Origin: Cognatundibacterium crateris
GTDB taxonomy: Bacteria; Pseudomonadota; Gammaproteobacteria; Burkholderiales; Burkholderiaceae_D
DNA: 64,000 nucleotides
Assembly: GCF_010078235.1 (NCBI RefSeq)
Contig: NZ_JAABOS010000007.1
Span: 183,126-247,125 of the forward strand
Direction of reading: 5' to 3'
The position numbers were made by a program, and so were the translations under genes. Under the pieces are notes generated by a model. That model made no database searches. It had not been told where the DNA came from and saw only the letters and a program-made list of their open reading frames with translations. This document shows positions 26,742-35,641 of the stretch, in pieces (position 1 is the first letter of the stretch; every line of letters begins with the position of its first letter).

Positions 26742-28124
26742 ATGGACATGCGTGTATTCGATTTATTTAAAATAGGCGTGGGTCCATCCAGTTCCCATAC
26801 CGTCGGCCCCATGCTGGCAGCCAGACGCTTTTTGCTGGAAGCTGGCAATCTGCAACAAGTCAGCAAAGTACAGGCAGCCCTGTATGGTTCGCTGGCCCTG
26901 ACCGGCAGCGGCCATGCGACTGATACCGCTGTGTTACTGGGCCTGATGGGTGAAACACCACAAGATTTGGCACCGGAAAGCGTGGCCGACAAGCTGGCAC
27001 AATTGCGCAGCAGCCAGCAAATGCATTTGCTTGGCGAATACCCGGTTGCATTTGATGCCGACAAAGATATCCTGTGGTTTAAACAGGAAGTCTTGCCCGG
27101 CCATCCAAATGGCATGAAATTCATCCTGACCCGCCAGGATGGCAGCACAGAAGAAAAAACTTTTTACTCTACCGGTGGCGGCTTTATCTATTCAGCTGAA
27201 GAACTGTCACAACCCGCTTCAGCTGAAACCGCTACCGATAAAGCAGTCCCCTATCCTTTTGCCACCATGGCTGAACTGCTGGCACATGGCAAACGTACCG
27301 GTCTGAGCGTGACTGCCATGTTGCGCGCCAACGAACTGGTGCACTGCTCCGAACAGGAACTGGATGATGGTCTCGACAAAATCTGGTCGGTGATGAAAGC
27401 CTGTATCGCGCGCGGCCTGCAACTGAGCGGCGAACTGCCGGGCGGCTTACAAGTGCAGCGCCGTGCCGCCAAATTGTGGCGTACCGCGAATGAAACGACC
27501 GATGTATTGCCGCATGACGGCATGCACCGTGTGAGTTTATATGCGATGGCTGTGAATGAAGAAAATGCCGCTGGTGGCCGCGTCGTAACAGCACCAACCA
27601 ATGGCGCAGCCGGCATTATTCCGGCTGTATTGCGCTACTACGCCGAAGACTGCAAACCGAGTAACCCGCAACAAGGCGTACGCAGCTTCCTGCTGGCTGC
27701 CTCCGCAATTGGCATGCTGTGCAAAAAGAATGCTTCGATTTCCGGCGCTGAGATCGGTTGCCAGGGTGAAGTCGGGGTAGCCTGCGCTATGGCTGCAGCT
27801 GGTCTGACAGCAGCACTGGGCGGTACCAATGAACAGATAGAAGCTGCGGCAGAAATCGGCATTGAACACCATCTGGGCATGACTTGCGATCCTATCGGTG
27901 GCCTGGTCCAGATACCCTGCATAGAACGCAATGGTATGGGCGCAGTGAAGGCCATCACCGCTGCGTCCCTGTCCCTGCGCAGCGATGGTACGCATAAAGT
28001 CACACTGGATGATGCAATCGAAACCATGCGCCAGACTGGCGCCGACATGCAGGCCAAGTACAAAGAAACTTCACTCGGCGGCCTGGCTATCCACGTCGTC
28101 AGCGTGAACTACGCTGCCTGCTGA
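26742..28124 (+). CDS. sdaA: L-serine ammonia-lyase (iron-sulfur type)
   Basis: A 460-residue single-chain L-serine deaminase that converts serine to pyruvate and ammonia using a [4Fe-4S] cluster. The N-terminal block FKIGVGPSSSHTVGPM and the C-terminal domain with GMLCKKNASISGAEIGCQGE and HHLGMTCDPIGGLVQIPC, whose cysteines bind the cluster, are intact. An earlier in-frame start at 26706 is possible, but AGAGG lies correctly before the ATG at 26742 and homologues begin MDMRVFDLFKIG. Together with kbl and the threonine dehydrogenase it completes a route from threonine by way of glycine and serine to pyruvate, given GlyA and glycine cleavage elsewhere. Confidence 0.94.
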   Translation: MDMRVFDLFKIGVGPSSSHTVGPMLAARRFLLEAGNLQQVSKVQAALYGSLALTGSGHATDTAVLLGLMGETPQDLAPESVADKLAQLRSSQQMHLLGEYPVAFDADKDILWFKQEVLPGHPNGMKFILTRQDGSTEEKTFYSTGGGFIYSAEELSQPASAETATDKAVPYPFATMAELLAHGKRTGLSVTAMLRANELVHCSEQELDDGLDKIWSVMKACIARGLQLSGELPGGLQVQRRAAKLWRTANETTDVLPHDGMHRVSLYAMAVNEENAAGGRVVTAPTNGAAGIIPAVLRYYAEDCKPSNPQQGVRSFLLAASAIGMLCKKNASISGAEIGCQGEVGVACAMAAAGLTAALGGTNEQIEAAAEIGIEHHLGMTCDPIGGLVQIPCIERNGMGAVKAITAASLSLRSDGTHKVTLDDAIETMRQTGADMQAKYKETSLGGLAIHVVSVNYAAC

Positions 28125-28151
28125 TACGTTTATACCTGGCTCAGGCAGATA

Positions 28152-30221
28152 CTAACGGGGCGCCAGCGCAAAACGCGGCAGCCCCGCCTTCCACAGAAAA
28201 AATGCCCAGGCATTGGCCTTCCATTCGGCATCATCTATGGTTTTGTCAGCCGATAAGCTAATCAATACCGGTGCCTGCGGGCTACCTGACAATAGCTGCA
28301 AAGCTGCAGCCAGCTTGGCTGTCATCACAAAGCCCTGCTCTGACTTTGCCTTATCCGCTAACAGCAATACCGGCGGATGCGGCAGCCCTTGCTGCAGACG
28401 CGATTGAAATGGCAAACGATCGAGATCGCTGGCGACAGCCGTTTCTGCCTGCTTGCTCTTAGCTTTCACTGTTGCTACCGCATCCATCCGCAGATTGCGT
28501 AAGGCCACGCCACCAAACAAAGCTGGCCTTTGCAGGGCGGCCTGCATCAGCGCTGCATCACCCCTTCCGGTATCGAATAGGAAAATTTTACCTTCAGCAG
28601 AAATCGATGCGCCGACCAGATACTCCGCTGCCGCGATCAGGCTGTCGGCGGCGCGCTCTTTACCCGAGGCTGGCAATACCAACGTGGCGACTATCGCATC
28701 CTGCTCCAGCCAGGCTTGAAATCCGCCAGTAAAACTTTCTGGACGCGCCAATTCCGGCGCCAGCATCAGTAATACCGGGCGTTTACCATCGACTTCGGCA
28801 CCACGCGGATACAACAATGTGATCGCACCCGCCTGTCCTGGCAAAGTATGGATAGCAGCACGCTGCTGTAGCGCCGCCGCGCCGTCTGAGCGTTCTCTTA
28901 ACAATGGAGAAAACTCCGTCCCGTCTGATGCCAGATACCAGGCATGCTGGCGATCCGCAGCCTCTATATCGAGCAAAATCCCCTTACCCTCGCTTGCCAG
29001 GCTCAAGTGACGCACGCGTCCGGCAAATGGTAACGGCACTTGCTCTGCTTTGGTTTTACTTACAATCTGCAGCAATTGATGCGCACCATCGCGATAGGCC
29101 AGCACAAACACGGTACCATTACGCACAGCCAGTCGCTGCAAGTCCAGCTTATCATCCTGAAATTCCAGCTTTGCGTTGCTGAATTGCGGCGCATTCAGAG
29201 GCAGTCTGTATATTGCATTCTGCTTAAACCCTTCCGACTGCTTTGCGACTTTTGTCACTGACTTGCTATCCGCAATCAGCAGCAAGTCCTTACCCTGCAG
29301 CGCCAGATCTTTCCATTGTTCAGGCAGGCCAGCTAACACTTGCCAGCGGGCTGAGTTTTTATCGAATTCAGACCGTCGCGCAACAGCAAGCTGCGTGATC
29401 TGTTGCTGCACATTCCGGCTGACCAGCAGCACCGCATCAGTCTGTTCAGCAATCAAGAGCTGCAGGCGTTCATGCGCGCGCAGTTGCACGCCTTTAGCAT
29501 TGCGCAGCACAGCCTTATCAAGCTGCACTGGCTGCCCAAGCTGATGCTGCCATAACTCTGTCATCGGCCCCAATGCCGGTTGATAGTAAAGTACCCGGCT
29601 GTCAGCACGCCAACTCAGCCCACTGCCAGGCGCGATACGGAGTTCCGGCTCTGGCTTCAAATCTTCGAGCTGGATCACCACGGCAAGCTCCTGCTCAGAC
29701 TGACTGACCTGAAGCGCAATCGCGCTGCGGTCTGGTGCCAGTATTAACTGTCTGATACCTGCCTCCGGCGCTGAGACATAGAGCACCCGCTCGGCACCGG
29801 TCTCCGGATTTTTCTGCAGCACCCGCGCACGTCGGTCCGCCCCGCGCTCAGTCCAGATCAGGCCTGCCGCGCTGCTGAGCGCTGCGGATTCTGGCTCTGG
29901 CGCAGGTCCAGTTTTTTGTACCGTTTTCTGCCATTCTGCCAATCGGCTGTAGCGTTGCAGGAATTGCTGGTTTAAGGCGTTTTGACGACGCATCCAGAGC
30001 TGTACCTGAGGGTCATTACCTTGCTCTAATATGGCCAGCGGATCTGCAACGGGGCCGTCATTCAGCACTGGTAATTTTGGATAGCTACCCCAGGCAGCCA
30101 GCTGCGCCCAAGCCGGCCCCGCCATCACAGCCATCGGCATAACGACGAGCATCAGCAATTGCAAACACCGGTTTTGAATGGCCGACCTGTGCAGCATAGA
30201 GAGAAAAACCGTTTGATTCAT
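28152..30221 (-). CDS. Secreted S9-family-like protein lacking the catalytic serine
   Basis: A 689-residue exported protein (signal peptide about 1-40, cleavage after AWA) with the layout of prolyl oligopeptidases: an N-terminal segment (DPLAILEQGNDPQVQLWM then RRQNALNQQFL) resembling the S9A start, a beta-propeller-like middle (about 110-430), and an alpha/beta-hydrolase-like end (about 450-689). The nucleophile elbow GxSxGG is replaced near residue 550 by TGRGDAA, and the end of the protein lacks the expected His (LISLSADKTIDDAEW). It is therefore probably a catalytically dead S9 relative, perhaps a binding protein. Function unknown. Confidence 0.75.
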   Translation of the reverse strand: MNQTVFLSMLHRSAIQNRCLQLLMLVVMPMAVMAGPAWAQLAAWGSYPKLPVLNDGPVADPLAILEQGNDPQVQLWMRRQNALNQQFLQRYSRLAEWQKTVQKTGPAPEPESAALSSAAGLIWTERGADRRARVLQKNPETGAERVLYVSAPEAGIRQLILAPDRSAIALQVSQSEQELAVVIQLEDLKPEPELRIAPGSGLSWRADSRVLYYQPALGPMTELWQHQLGQPVQLDKAVLRNAKGVQLRAHERLQLLIAEQTDAVLLVSRNVQQQITQLAVARRSEFDKNSARWQVLAGLPEQWKDLALQGKDLLLIADSKSVTKVAKQSEGFKQNAIYRLPLNAPQFSNAKLEFQDDKLDLQRLAVRNGTVFVLAYRDGAHQLLQIVSKTKAEQVPLPFAGRVRHLSLASEGKGILLDIEAADRQHAWYLASDGTEFSPLLRERSDGAAALQQRAAIHTLPGQAGAITLLYPRGAEVDGKRPVLLMLAPELARPESFTGGFQAWLEQDAIVATLVLPASGKERAADSLIAAAEYLVGASISAEGKIFLFDTGRGDAALMQAALQRPALFGGVALRNLRMDAVATVKAKSKQAETAVASDLDRLPFQSRLQQGLPHPPVLLLADKAKSEQGFVMTAKLAAALQLLSGSPQAPVLISLSADKTIDDAEWKANAWAFFLWKAGLPRFALAPR

Positions 30222-30373
30222 GGTATCCGCATTATTTGGGCAAAGTATTTGCCATTCATTTCAAGTTTTCTGAAGTTCATGCCTGACTTTCTGCAATTCA
30301 TCGCATTTCAATCGTGCAATCTGTGCATTTTATCTACAGTGCTGACATCGCCCCAACAACAGGAAAACCTATC

Positions 30374-30697
30374 ATGTCTAACCAGAAGCTATCCAAGTTG
30401 CAATCCTTTAGTCTGCTGACGCTGGCCAGTCTGAGCGCTGCCACAATGGTAACGCTGGCGTTTCTTTCCCCCAAACCACATGTAGCTGCAGTGCCCAGTG
30501 TCATCATTTCAGCACAAAAAATGACAGTTGAACAAAAAATTGCTTACGACATGGAACAATTCCATCCCCAGATGCAAACCGTCGTGATTTCTGCCAAGGC
30601 GATGACACTGGCAGAGAAAGCAGCAAGCGATATCCAAACTCAGCCCAAAGCACAGAACACAGTAAAACTCAGAAAAAAACCCGCAATTCTTGCCTGA
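30374..30697 (+). CDS. Small membrane-anchored or secreted protein with internal duplication
   Basis: An unrecognised 107-residue protein with a hydrophobic N-terminal segment (about 11-31) serving as signal or anchor. The rest contains two copies of an 18-residue unit: VIISAQKMTVEQKIAYDM at 43-60 and VVISAKAMTLAEKAASDI at 70-87. The tail is basic. The ATG at 30374 was preferred over an in-frame start 60 bases upstream because AGGAAAA stands before it and it begins directly with a signal-like sequence. Confidence 0.6.
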   Translation: MSNQKLSKLQSFSLLTLASLSAATMVTLAFLSPKPHVAAVPSVIISAQKMTVEQKIAYDMEQFHPQMQTVVISAKAMTLAEKAASDIQTQPKAQNTVKLRKKPAILA

Positions 30698-30829
30698 TTT
30701 AGTTTTATTTGGCTTGACCGCGATCGCCTTAGTGTCAGACAATTACCTTTTGCATCGCTAAAAAGATTCAGCAGCGGTTCCGGAATTGAATGAGCAGTTT
30801 GTCTCACCTTACTCTATCAGCAGGCAATC

Positions 30830-31186
30830 ATGTTAAAAAAACCTCTACTCTTTTGTTTGCTTTCAGCAACATTTGTGTCTGGTGCAGCAATCGGATCTAA
30901 TGCGTCAGCGATGACCTCCTCTATCGCGATACAACAGAATCAGCAAGAAAAAAACCTGAACGAAAGCGCGCAAGAATCAAGTTCTGCCAGCGCCAGTGCC
31001 AGTGTGCAGGCTCAGACCCCACTGGATCGCAGTGGCCTGGATCGCGCATCTGTGCATTTGCAAATTCTGCAACAGTCCAGCACCCACTTTTCTGAGTCCA
31101 GTGCAGCAACTGCCGCCAAGAAGACCAACGGCTTTGACAAAAAAGCCCAGCTCAACAGCAAACCAGGCTCCAGCACAGGTATCTGA
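30830..31186 (+). CDS. Secreted Ser/Ala/Gln-rich hypothetical protein
   Basis: A 118-residue protein not recognised as any family. A signal peptide is likely at about 1-28 (cleavage after ASA), and the mature part is low-complexity, rich in Ser, Ala and Gln, with no cysteine. It lies about 130 bases downstream of another small exported protein on the same strand. Confidence that it is a real gene rests on the signal peptide and clean start; no function is offered. Confidence 0.55.
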   Translation: MLKKPLLFCLLSATFVSGAAIGSNASAMTSSIAIQQNQQEKNLNESAQESSSASASASVQAQTPLDRSGLDRASVHLQILQQSSTHFSESSAATAAKKTNGFDKKAQLNSKPGSSTGI

Positions 31187-31259
31187 GCACCGCTTTCAAG
31201 CCAGATCCGGCGCGCAGCAACCTGCTGACGCGCTGATTAACTCAGTCAAACTTCCCGCC

Positions 31260-31706
31260 TCAGATCGCTCCACGGTCTATGCGCTTACTCAAAATAATTG
31301 AGGTCGCAGTCTGACGCACCCCATCCATCGCTCCGATCTGATCCAGTAAGCGATCCAGGGTATCCGTAGAATCGCAACGCAGCGTCAGCATATAGTCTAT
31401 CGTTCCGCTGACCGCACACAAAGTCTCAGCCTCAGGCAACTGCTGCAGGTATTTAATCAAAGCACTGGCAAACTTCGCATCCACCGACAAACCCACGTAG
31501 GCGCGTACAGCAGGCTGCACCAGCTTATGACTGAGACGCACCCCATAACCGGCAATAATGCCGCGCTTTTCGAGTGCCGCTATTCGGGCGATCACCGTTG
31601 TACGCGCAATCCCTACCTGCTTCGCGATACTGGTGACCGGCAACCTGGCGTTATCCATTAACAAAGCCAGTACTTTATTGTCTACTTCATCGAGTTCGGG
31701 TCTCAT
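31260..31706 (-). CDS. Lrp/AsnC family transcriptional regulator
   Basis: A 148-residue regulator with the N-terminal helix-turn-helix (LDEVDNKVLALLMDNARLP, then TSIAKQVGIARTTVIARIAALEKRG) and a C-terminal RAM (ACT-like) effector domain (about 68-140, containing AVSGTIDYMLTLRC). It is divergently transcribed from the lysine-catabolic genes, and the intervening 138 bases hold two inverted repeats, so it probably controls them in response to an amino acid, with lysine the obvious candidate. Confidence 0.9.
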   Translation of the reverse strand: MRPELDEVDNKVLALLMDNARLPVTSIAKQVGIARTTVIARIAALEKRGIIAGYGVRLSHKLVQPAVRAYVGLSVDAKFASALIKYLQQLPEAETLCAVSGTIDYMLTLRCDSTDTLDRLLDQIGAMDGVRQTATSIILSKRIDRGAI

Positions 31707-31711
31707 ATCGT

Positions 31712-31739
31712 CATTTTGTTATAAATTTTAGTCAAAATG
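31712..31739. promoter_or_regulatory. Candidate Lrp-type operator, inverted repeat 1
   Basis: CATTTTG (31712-31718) and CAAAATG (31733-31739) form a perfect inverted repeat with an AT-rich 14-base centre, immediately upstream of the regulator gene. Confidence 0.5.
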
Positions 31740-31741
31740 TA

Positions 31742-31760
31742 TCAGACTCATGCAGTCTGA
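31742..31760. promoter_or_regulatory. Candidate Lrp-type operator, inverted repeat 2
   Basis: TCAGACT (31742-31748) and AGTCTGA (31754-31760) are perfect complements with a 5-base centre, two bases after repeat 1. Confidence 0.5.
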
Positions 31761-31844
31761 CGATAAATTTCCCTCTATTATCTGACAAAACTCAGGCTTA
31801 GACTCTCTGCGTAAACCTATAAACAACAAACCGGAGACAAAATC

Positions 31845-32936
31845 ATGACAACCAAACTCATCCTGCTGGGCGCTGGCAAAATCGGTGACGCGATCTTAAA
31901 TCTGCTGTCCCATACCGGCGACTATGAAATCACCGTGGCAGACCGCGATGCTGAGCGCCTCAAATACGTAGAACAGGCAGGCTTTCCTAACACCCGCATC
32001 GTGCAAGCCGATCTGAGCGACAAAGCGGCCGTCACAGAATTAATCCGCGGCCACAAAGTCACCATGTCCGCCTGCCCGTACTTCCTGACACCTATCATCG
32101 CCGGTGCGGCCAAAGCGGCAAACTCGCATTACTTTGATCTGACCGAAGACGTGGAAAGCACACGCATCGTCAAGCAACTGGCAGACAATGCCGATTGCGC
32201 CTTCGTGCCGCAATGTGGACTGGCGCCGGGCTTTATCTCTATCGTTGCCAATGATGTAGCAAAACGCTTTGAGACCCTGCGCGATGTCAGCATGCGGGTC
32301 GGTGCTTTACCGACCTTCCCGAATAATGCGCTGAAATACAATCTGACCTGGAGTACTGATGGTCTGATCAATGAATACTGCAATCCTTGCGAGGCGATTG
32401 TGGATGGCGAATTGCGCGAAACTGCGGCACTGGAAGAAATTGAACACTTCTCGCTGGACGGTATCGACTACGAAGCATTCAATACCTCAGGTGGTCTCGG
32501 CACACTGTGCGAAAGCCTGCAAGGCAAGGTACAAAATCTGAACTACAAAACCGTACGTTACCCTGGTCACCGCGACATCGTCAAAATGCTGATCCGTGAT
32601 CTGCAACTGGGTAAACTGGAACGCCGTCCTATCCTGAAAGAAGTCATGGAAACTGCAATTCCTATGACCAAGCAAGACGTGGTGCTGGTCTTCGTCAGCG
32701 TGGTTGGCATGCGCGACGGTCGTCTGGAACAGGAATCCTATGCCAAGAAAATCTATGCTCAGGAAGTGAATGGCCAGTTACTGTCCGCTATCCAGCTGAC
32801 AACTGCATCCGGCATTTGCGCCATGGTGGATCTGGTGGTAACAGGAAAGCTGCCACAACACGGACTGGTGCGTCAGGAACAAACTCTGTTGTCTGACTTC
32901 CTGGCGAACCGCTTCGGCCGCTACTATGCAATCTAA
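31845..32936 (+). CDS. Saccharopine dehydrogenase family protein, probable lysine catabolic dehydrogenase
   Basis: A 363-residue NAD(P)-dependent oxidoreductase. The N-terminal Rossmann motif is LLGAGKIGDAIL (GxGxxG), with an acidic residue at the end of the second strand (VADRD) that suggests NAD preference. The following PQCGLAPGFISI motif is typical of the saccharopine dehydrogenase/L-lysine 6-dehydrogenase group. The aldehyde dehydrogenase gene downstream supports a path from lysine through 2-aminoadipate semialdehyde. It is not certain whether lysine or saccharopine is the substrate. Confidence 0.85.
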   Translation: MTTKLILLGAGKIGDAILNLLSHTGDYEITVADRDAERLKYVEQAGFPNTRIVQADLSDKAAVTELIRGHKVTMSACPYFLTPIIAGAAKAANSHYFDLTEDVESTRIVKQLADNADCAFVPQCGLAPGFISIVANDVAKRFETLRDVSMRVGALPTFPNNALKYNLTWSTDGLINEYCNPCEAIVDGELRETAALEEIEHFSLDGIDYEAFNTSGGLGTLCESLQGKVQNLNYKTVRYPGHRDIVKMLIRDLQLGKLERRPILKEVMETAIPMTKQDVVLVFVSVVGMRDGRLEQESYAKKIYAQEVNGQLLSAIQLTTASGICAMVDLVVTGKLPQHGLVRQEQTLLSDFLANRFGRYYAI

Positions 32937-33088
32937 GCGTAATCTGAACACAATTTAAGTGCGACCTGATCCTGCGTCAGGCTGACACAGGCATCTCGCT
33001 TGTGTCACACTGACGCCGTTTCTATCTGCTGGGCAGGATGAGGACAGCATCACATTCATCCTGCCGATTAACCTATCAAGAGCACATT

Positions 33089-34600
33089 ATGACAAGTCCA
33101 ACTATTCAAGCACTGCTCAGTGAACTCGGCGTTCAACTTGCCGACTATCAAGGCGAGGCCATCCACAGTATTTCGCCGATTGATGGCAAAGCTCTGGCCA
33201 GCCTGCGTGCAGATTCCGCCAGCGAAGTGCAGGCACGTATCGCTAAAGCGCATGCGGCCTACTTGCAATGGCGCAGCATCCCGGCACCACGCCGTGGCGA
33301 ACTGGTACGCCTGTTTGGCGAGGAACTGCGCACCCACAAAGCCGCACTCGGTCAGTTAGTCACCATGGAAGCGGGCAAAATCCTGCAAGAAGGCTTAGGC
33401 GAAGTACAGGAAATGATCGACATCTGCGATTTCGCAGTCGGTCTGTCACGCCAGTTATACGGCCTGACGATTGCGTCTGAACGTCCTGGTCACCGCATGA
33501 TGGAACAATGGCATCCGGTCGGCGTGGTTGGCGTCATTTCCGCGTTCAACTTCCCGGTCGCAGTATGGGCCTGGAATGCAGCGCTGGCCTTTGTCTGCGG
33601 CGACAGCGTAGTCTGGAAACCGTCTGAAAAAACCCCGTTGACCGCGATTGCGACCCACGCCTTATTCATGAAAGCAGTAGCGCGCTTTGGCAGCGATGCA
33701 CCGGACGGTCTGGCTGAACTCATCATAGGCGGCCGCGACAGCGGTGCGCAAATGGTCGAGGATAAACGCATTGCACTGGTCAGCGCCACTGGCAGCACCC
33801 GCATGGGCAAACAAGTAGCGGAAGTTTGCGCACGCCGCCTGACCCGTACCATCCTTGAGCTGGGCGGCAATAACGCGATGATCGTGGCACCGAGTGCAGA
33901 CCTGGAAATGGCCGTACGCGCCATCACCTTCTCTGCAGTTGGCACAGCCGGTCAGCGCTGCACCACCCTGCGCCGCCTGTTCGTACACGACAGCGTTTAT
34001 GACACGCTGGTACCACGTCTGAAAAAAATCTACGCCGGTCTGCCAGTCGGCAATCCGCTGGAAAAATCCACCCTGGTCGGCCCGCTGGTCGATGCCAGCT
34101 CTTACGATGCGATGCAAAGCAGCCTGGCAGTCGCCAAATCGGAACAAGGTCAGGTATTCGGTGGCGACCGTGTGACTGTTGCAGGCTGTGAAGCGGCCTA
34201 TTATGTGCGTCCGGCACTGGTTGAAATGCCGACCCAGACCACAACCATGCATCATGAAACCTTCGCGCCCATCATGTATATCGTGCGCTACAGCGACCTC
34301 GATCAGGCGATAGACTGGAATAACGAAGTACCGCAAGGCTTATCTTCATCTATCTTCACTACCGATATGCGTGAAGCGGAACGCTTTGTGTCAGCCACAG
34401 GCAGCGATTGCGGCATTGCCAACGTCAACATCGGCCCTTCCGGTGCTGAAATTGGTGGCGCATTCGGCGGTGAAAAAGATACTGGCGGTGGCCGTGAATC
34501 CGGTTCCGACGCCTGGAAAGCCTATATGCGCCGCACGACAAATACCTTCAATTACAGCCATGCGCTGCCACTGGCTCAGGGCATCAGCTTCGATATTTGA
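33089..34600 (+). CDS. amaB: L-piperidine-6-carboxylate / 2-aminoadipate semialdehyde dehydrogenase (ALDH7)
   Basis: A 503-residue aldehyde dehydrogenase. The catalytic cysteine is in GTAGQRCTTLRRLF and the general-base glutamate in TILELGGNNAMIV; the substrate-site FNFPVAVWAWN segment and the sequence around SDCGIANVNIGPSGAEIGG are characteristic of the ALDH7 (antiquitin-like) group, which oxidises 2-aminoadipate semialdehyde to 2-aminoadipate in lysine degradation. The ATG at 33089 is chosen because ALDH7 proteins start at about this point; an upstream in-frame ATG would add 17 residues. It lies downstream of the lysine/saccharopine dehydrogenase gene. Confidence 0.88.
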   Translation: MTSPTIQALLSELGVQLADYQGEAIHSISPIDGKALASLRADSASEVQARIAKAHAAYLQWRSIPAPRRGELVRLFGEELRTHKAALGQLVTMEAGKILQEGLGEVQEMIDICDFAVGLSRQLYGLTIASERPGHRMMEQWHPVGVVGVISAFNFPVAVWAWNAALAFVCGDSVVWKPSEKTPLTAIATHALFMKAVARFGSDAPDGLAELIIGGRDSGAQMVEDKRIALVSATGSTRMGKQVAEVCARRLTRTILELGGNNAMIVAPSADLEMAVRAITFSAVGTAGQRCTTLRRLFVHDSVYDTLVPRLKKIYAGLPVGNPLEKSTLVGPLVDASSYDAMQSSLAVAKSEQGQVFGGDRVTVAGCEAAYYVRPALVEMPTQTTTMHHETFAPIMYIVRYSDLDQAIDWNNEVPQGLSSSIFTTDMREAERFVSATGSDCGIANVNIGPSGAEIGGAFGGEKDTGGGRESGSDAWKAYMRRTTNTFNYSHALPLAQGISFDI

Positions 34601-34637
34601 GCAACAAAATACTAATAAAAACATACTACACAAGTTC

Positions 34638-34672
34638 AGCCCCCTAGCCCCCCAGGGGGCTTTTTCTTTTTT
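34638..34672 (+). terminator. Intrinsic terminator after amaB
   Basis: AGCCCCCT (34638-34645) pairs with AGGGGGCT (34654-34661) and is followed by TTTTTCTTTTTT. Confidence 0.85.
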
Positions 34673-34765
34673 GGGCCAAGAGATTGTGCATAGGCCGCAC
34701 AAAGCCTCATTGCACGCACACCTTCCCAGCGGTATCATGCGACTCCGAAAAAATCAGGGAAATTT

Positions 34766-34975
34766 ATGCCCAATAACAGCCTCGATGGCATCACACTTGA
34801 ACAGTTGCTGATCCGGCTACAGGCGCGCTATGGCTGGCCCGGTCTGGCTCAACATGTGCCCATACGCTGCTTCCAATCTGAGCCCAGCGTCAGCTCCAGT
34901 CTGAAATTTTTGCGTAAAACGCCCTGGGCCAGAACCAAAGTCGAACAGTTATTTCTGGATACGGACTGGACATAA
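34766..34975 (+). CDS. VF530 / DUF2132 family protein
   Basis: A 69-residue protein recognised by the conserved sequence: [18 protein letters not shown] at the start, IRCF in the middle and [17 protein letters not shown] with KVEQLFL at the end. The family (VF530, DUF2132) is a small helical fold described as possibly nucleic-acid binding. It sits alone just upstream of the isc operon with its own short spacing; no functional link is evident. Confidence 0.88.
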   Translation: MPNNSLDGITLEQLLIRLQARYGWPGLAQHVPIRCFQSEPSVSSSLKFLRKTPWARTKVEQLFLDTDWT

Positions 34976-35047
34976 AGCGCAGACCAAGACCTCTTGCAGA
35001 GGTCACTCCACATCCGCGCCGGGGCACTTCGGGTTTTGAGGGCATTC

Positions 35048-35076
35048 CTGACAGAATCACTCAAGTTTGTTATACT
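35048..35076 (+). promoter_or_regulatory. Promoter of the isc operon
   Basis: CTGACA (35048-35053) and TATACT (35071-35076) are spaced by exactly 17 bases. The -10 box overlaps the candidate IscR site. Confidence 0.7.
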
Positions 35077-35096
35077 TGATCAAATTGCTCAACAAC
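35072..35096 (+). promoter_or_regulatory. Candidate IscR type 1-like binding site
   Basis: ATACTTGA begins at 35072, matching the left half of the IscR type 1 consensus; the right half (TGCTCAAC) is degenerate. The site overlaps the -10 box of the promoter, as expected for [2Fe-2S]-IscR autorepression. Confidence 0.4.
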
Positions 35097-35143
35097 TCAG
35101 GTTATTAGCACGACATGCCTTAGGGCACACCCGGAGCCACATT

Positions 35144-35626
35144 ATGCGCCTCACCACCAAAGGACGATTTGCCGTCACCGCCATGATAGATCTGGCCCTG
35201 CGCCAGGACAAAGGACCGGTGACGCTTGCTGCCATCAGTCAGCGGCAAGACATCTCCTTATCCTATCTCGAGCAATTGTTTGGCAAGTTACGCCGCCATG
35301 AAATTGTCGAGTCTGTGCGCGGCCCCGGTGGCGGCTATAATCTTGCCCGGAAAGCCCAGCATGTGACCGTCGCCGATATCATCATCGCCGTTGATGAGCC
35401 GCTGGATGCCACCCAGTGTGGCGGCAAAGGCAACTGCCACGGCAGCGATCATGCCAATGGCCTGCATTGTATGACCCATGATTTATGGGCAACGCTGAAT
35501 GCAAAAATGGTTGATTACCTCGATTCGGTCTCCTTGCAGGATCTGGTGAATCAGCAAAAACAAAAAACCTCGGAAAACCAAGTCGTTGTCATGCACAGCC
35601 AGCATGTCAGCCATACTGCACCCTGA
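35144..35626 (+). CDS. iscR: Fe-S cluster assembly transcriptional regulator IscR
   Basis: A 160-residue Rrf2-family regulator. The N-terminal winged helix is typical (MRLTTKGRFAVTAMIDLAL, then SLSYLEQLFGKLRRHEIVES). Cluster-ligand cysteines are visible at residues 92, 98 and 109. In E. coli the third is at 104, so the spacing here is longer by five residues. The regulator represses the isc operon when the cell has enough Fe-S clusters. The ATG at 35144 gives MRLTTKGRF, the family start; a longer in-frame frame upstream overlaps the promoter and is not used. GGAG precedes the ATG, and iscS begins 15 bases after the stop. Confidence 0.96.
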   Translation: MRLTTKGRFAVTAMIDLALRQDKGPVTLAAISQRQDISLSYLEQLFGKLRRHEIVESVRGPGGGYNLARKAQHVTVADIIIAVDEPLDATQCGGKGNCHGSDHANGLHCMTHDLWATLNAKMVDYLDSVSLQDLVNQQKQKTSENQVVVMHSQHVSHTAP

Positions 35627-35641
35627 TATTTGGAGTCTTGA

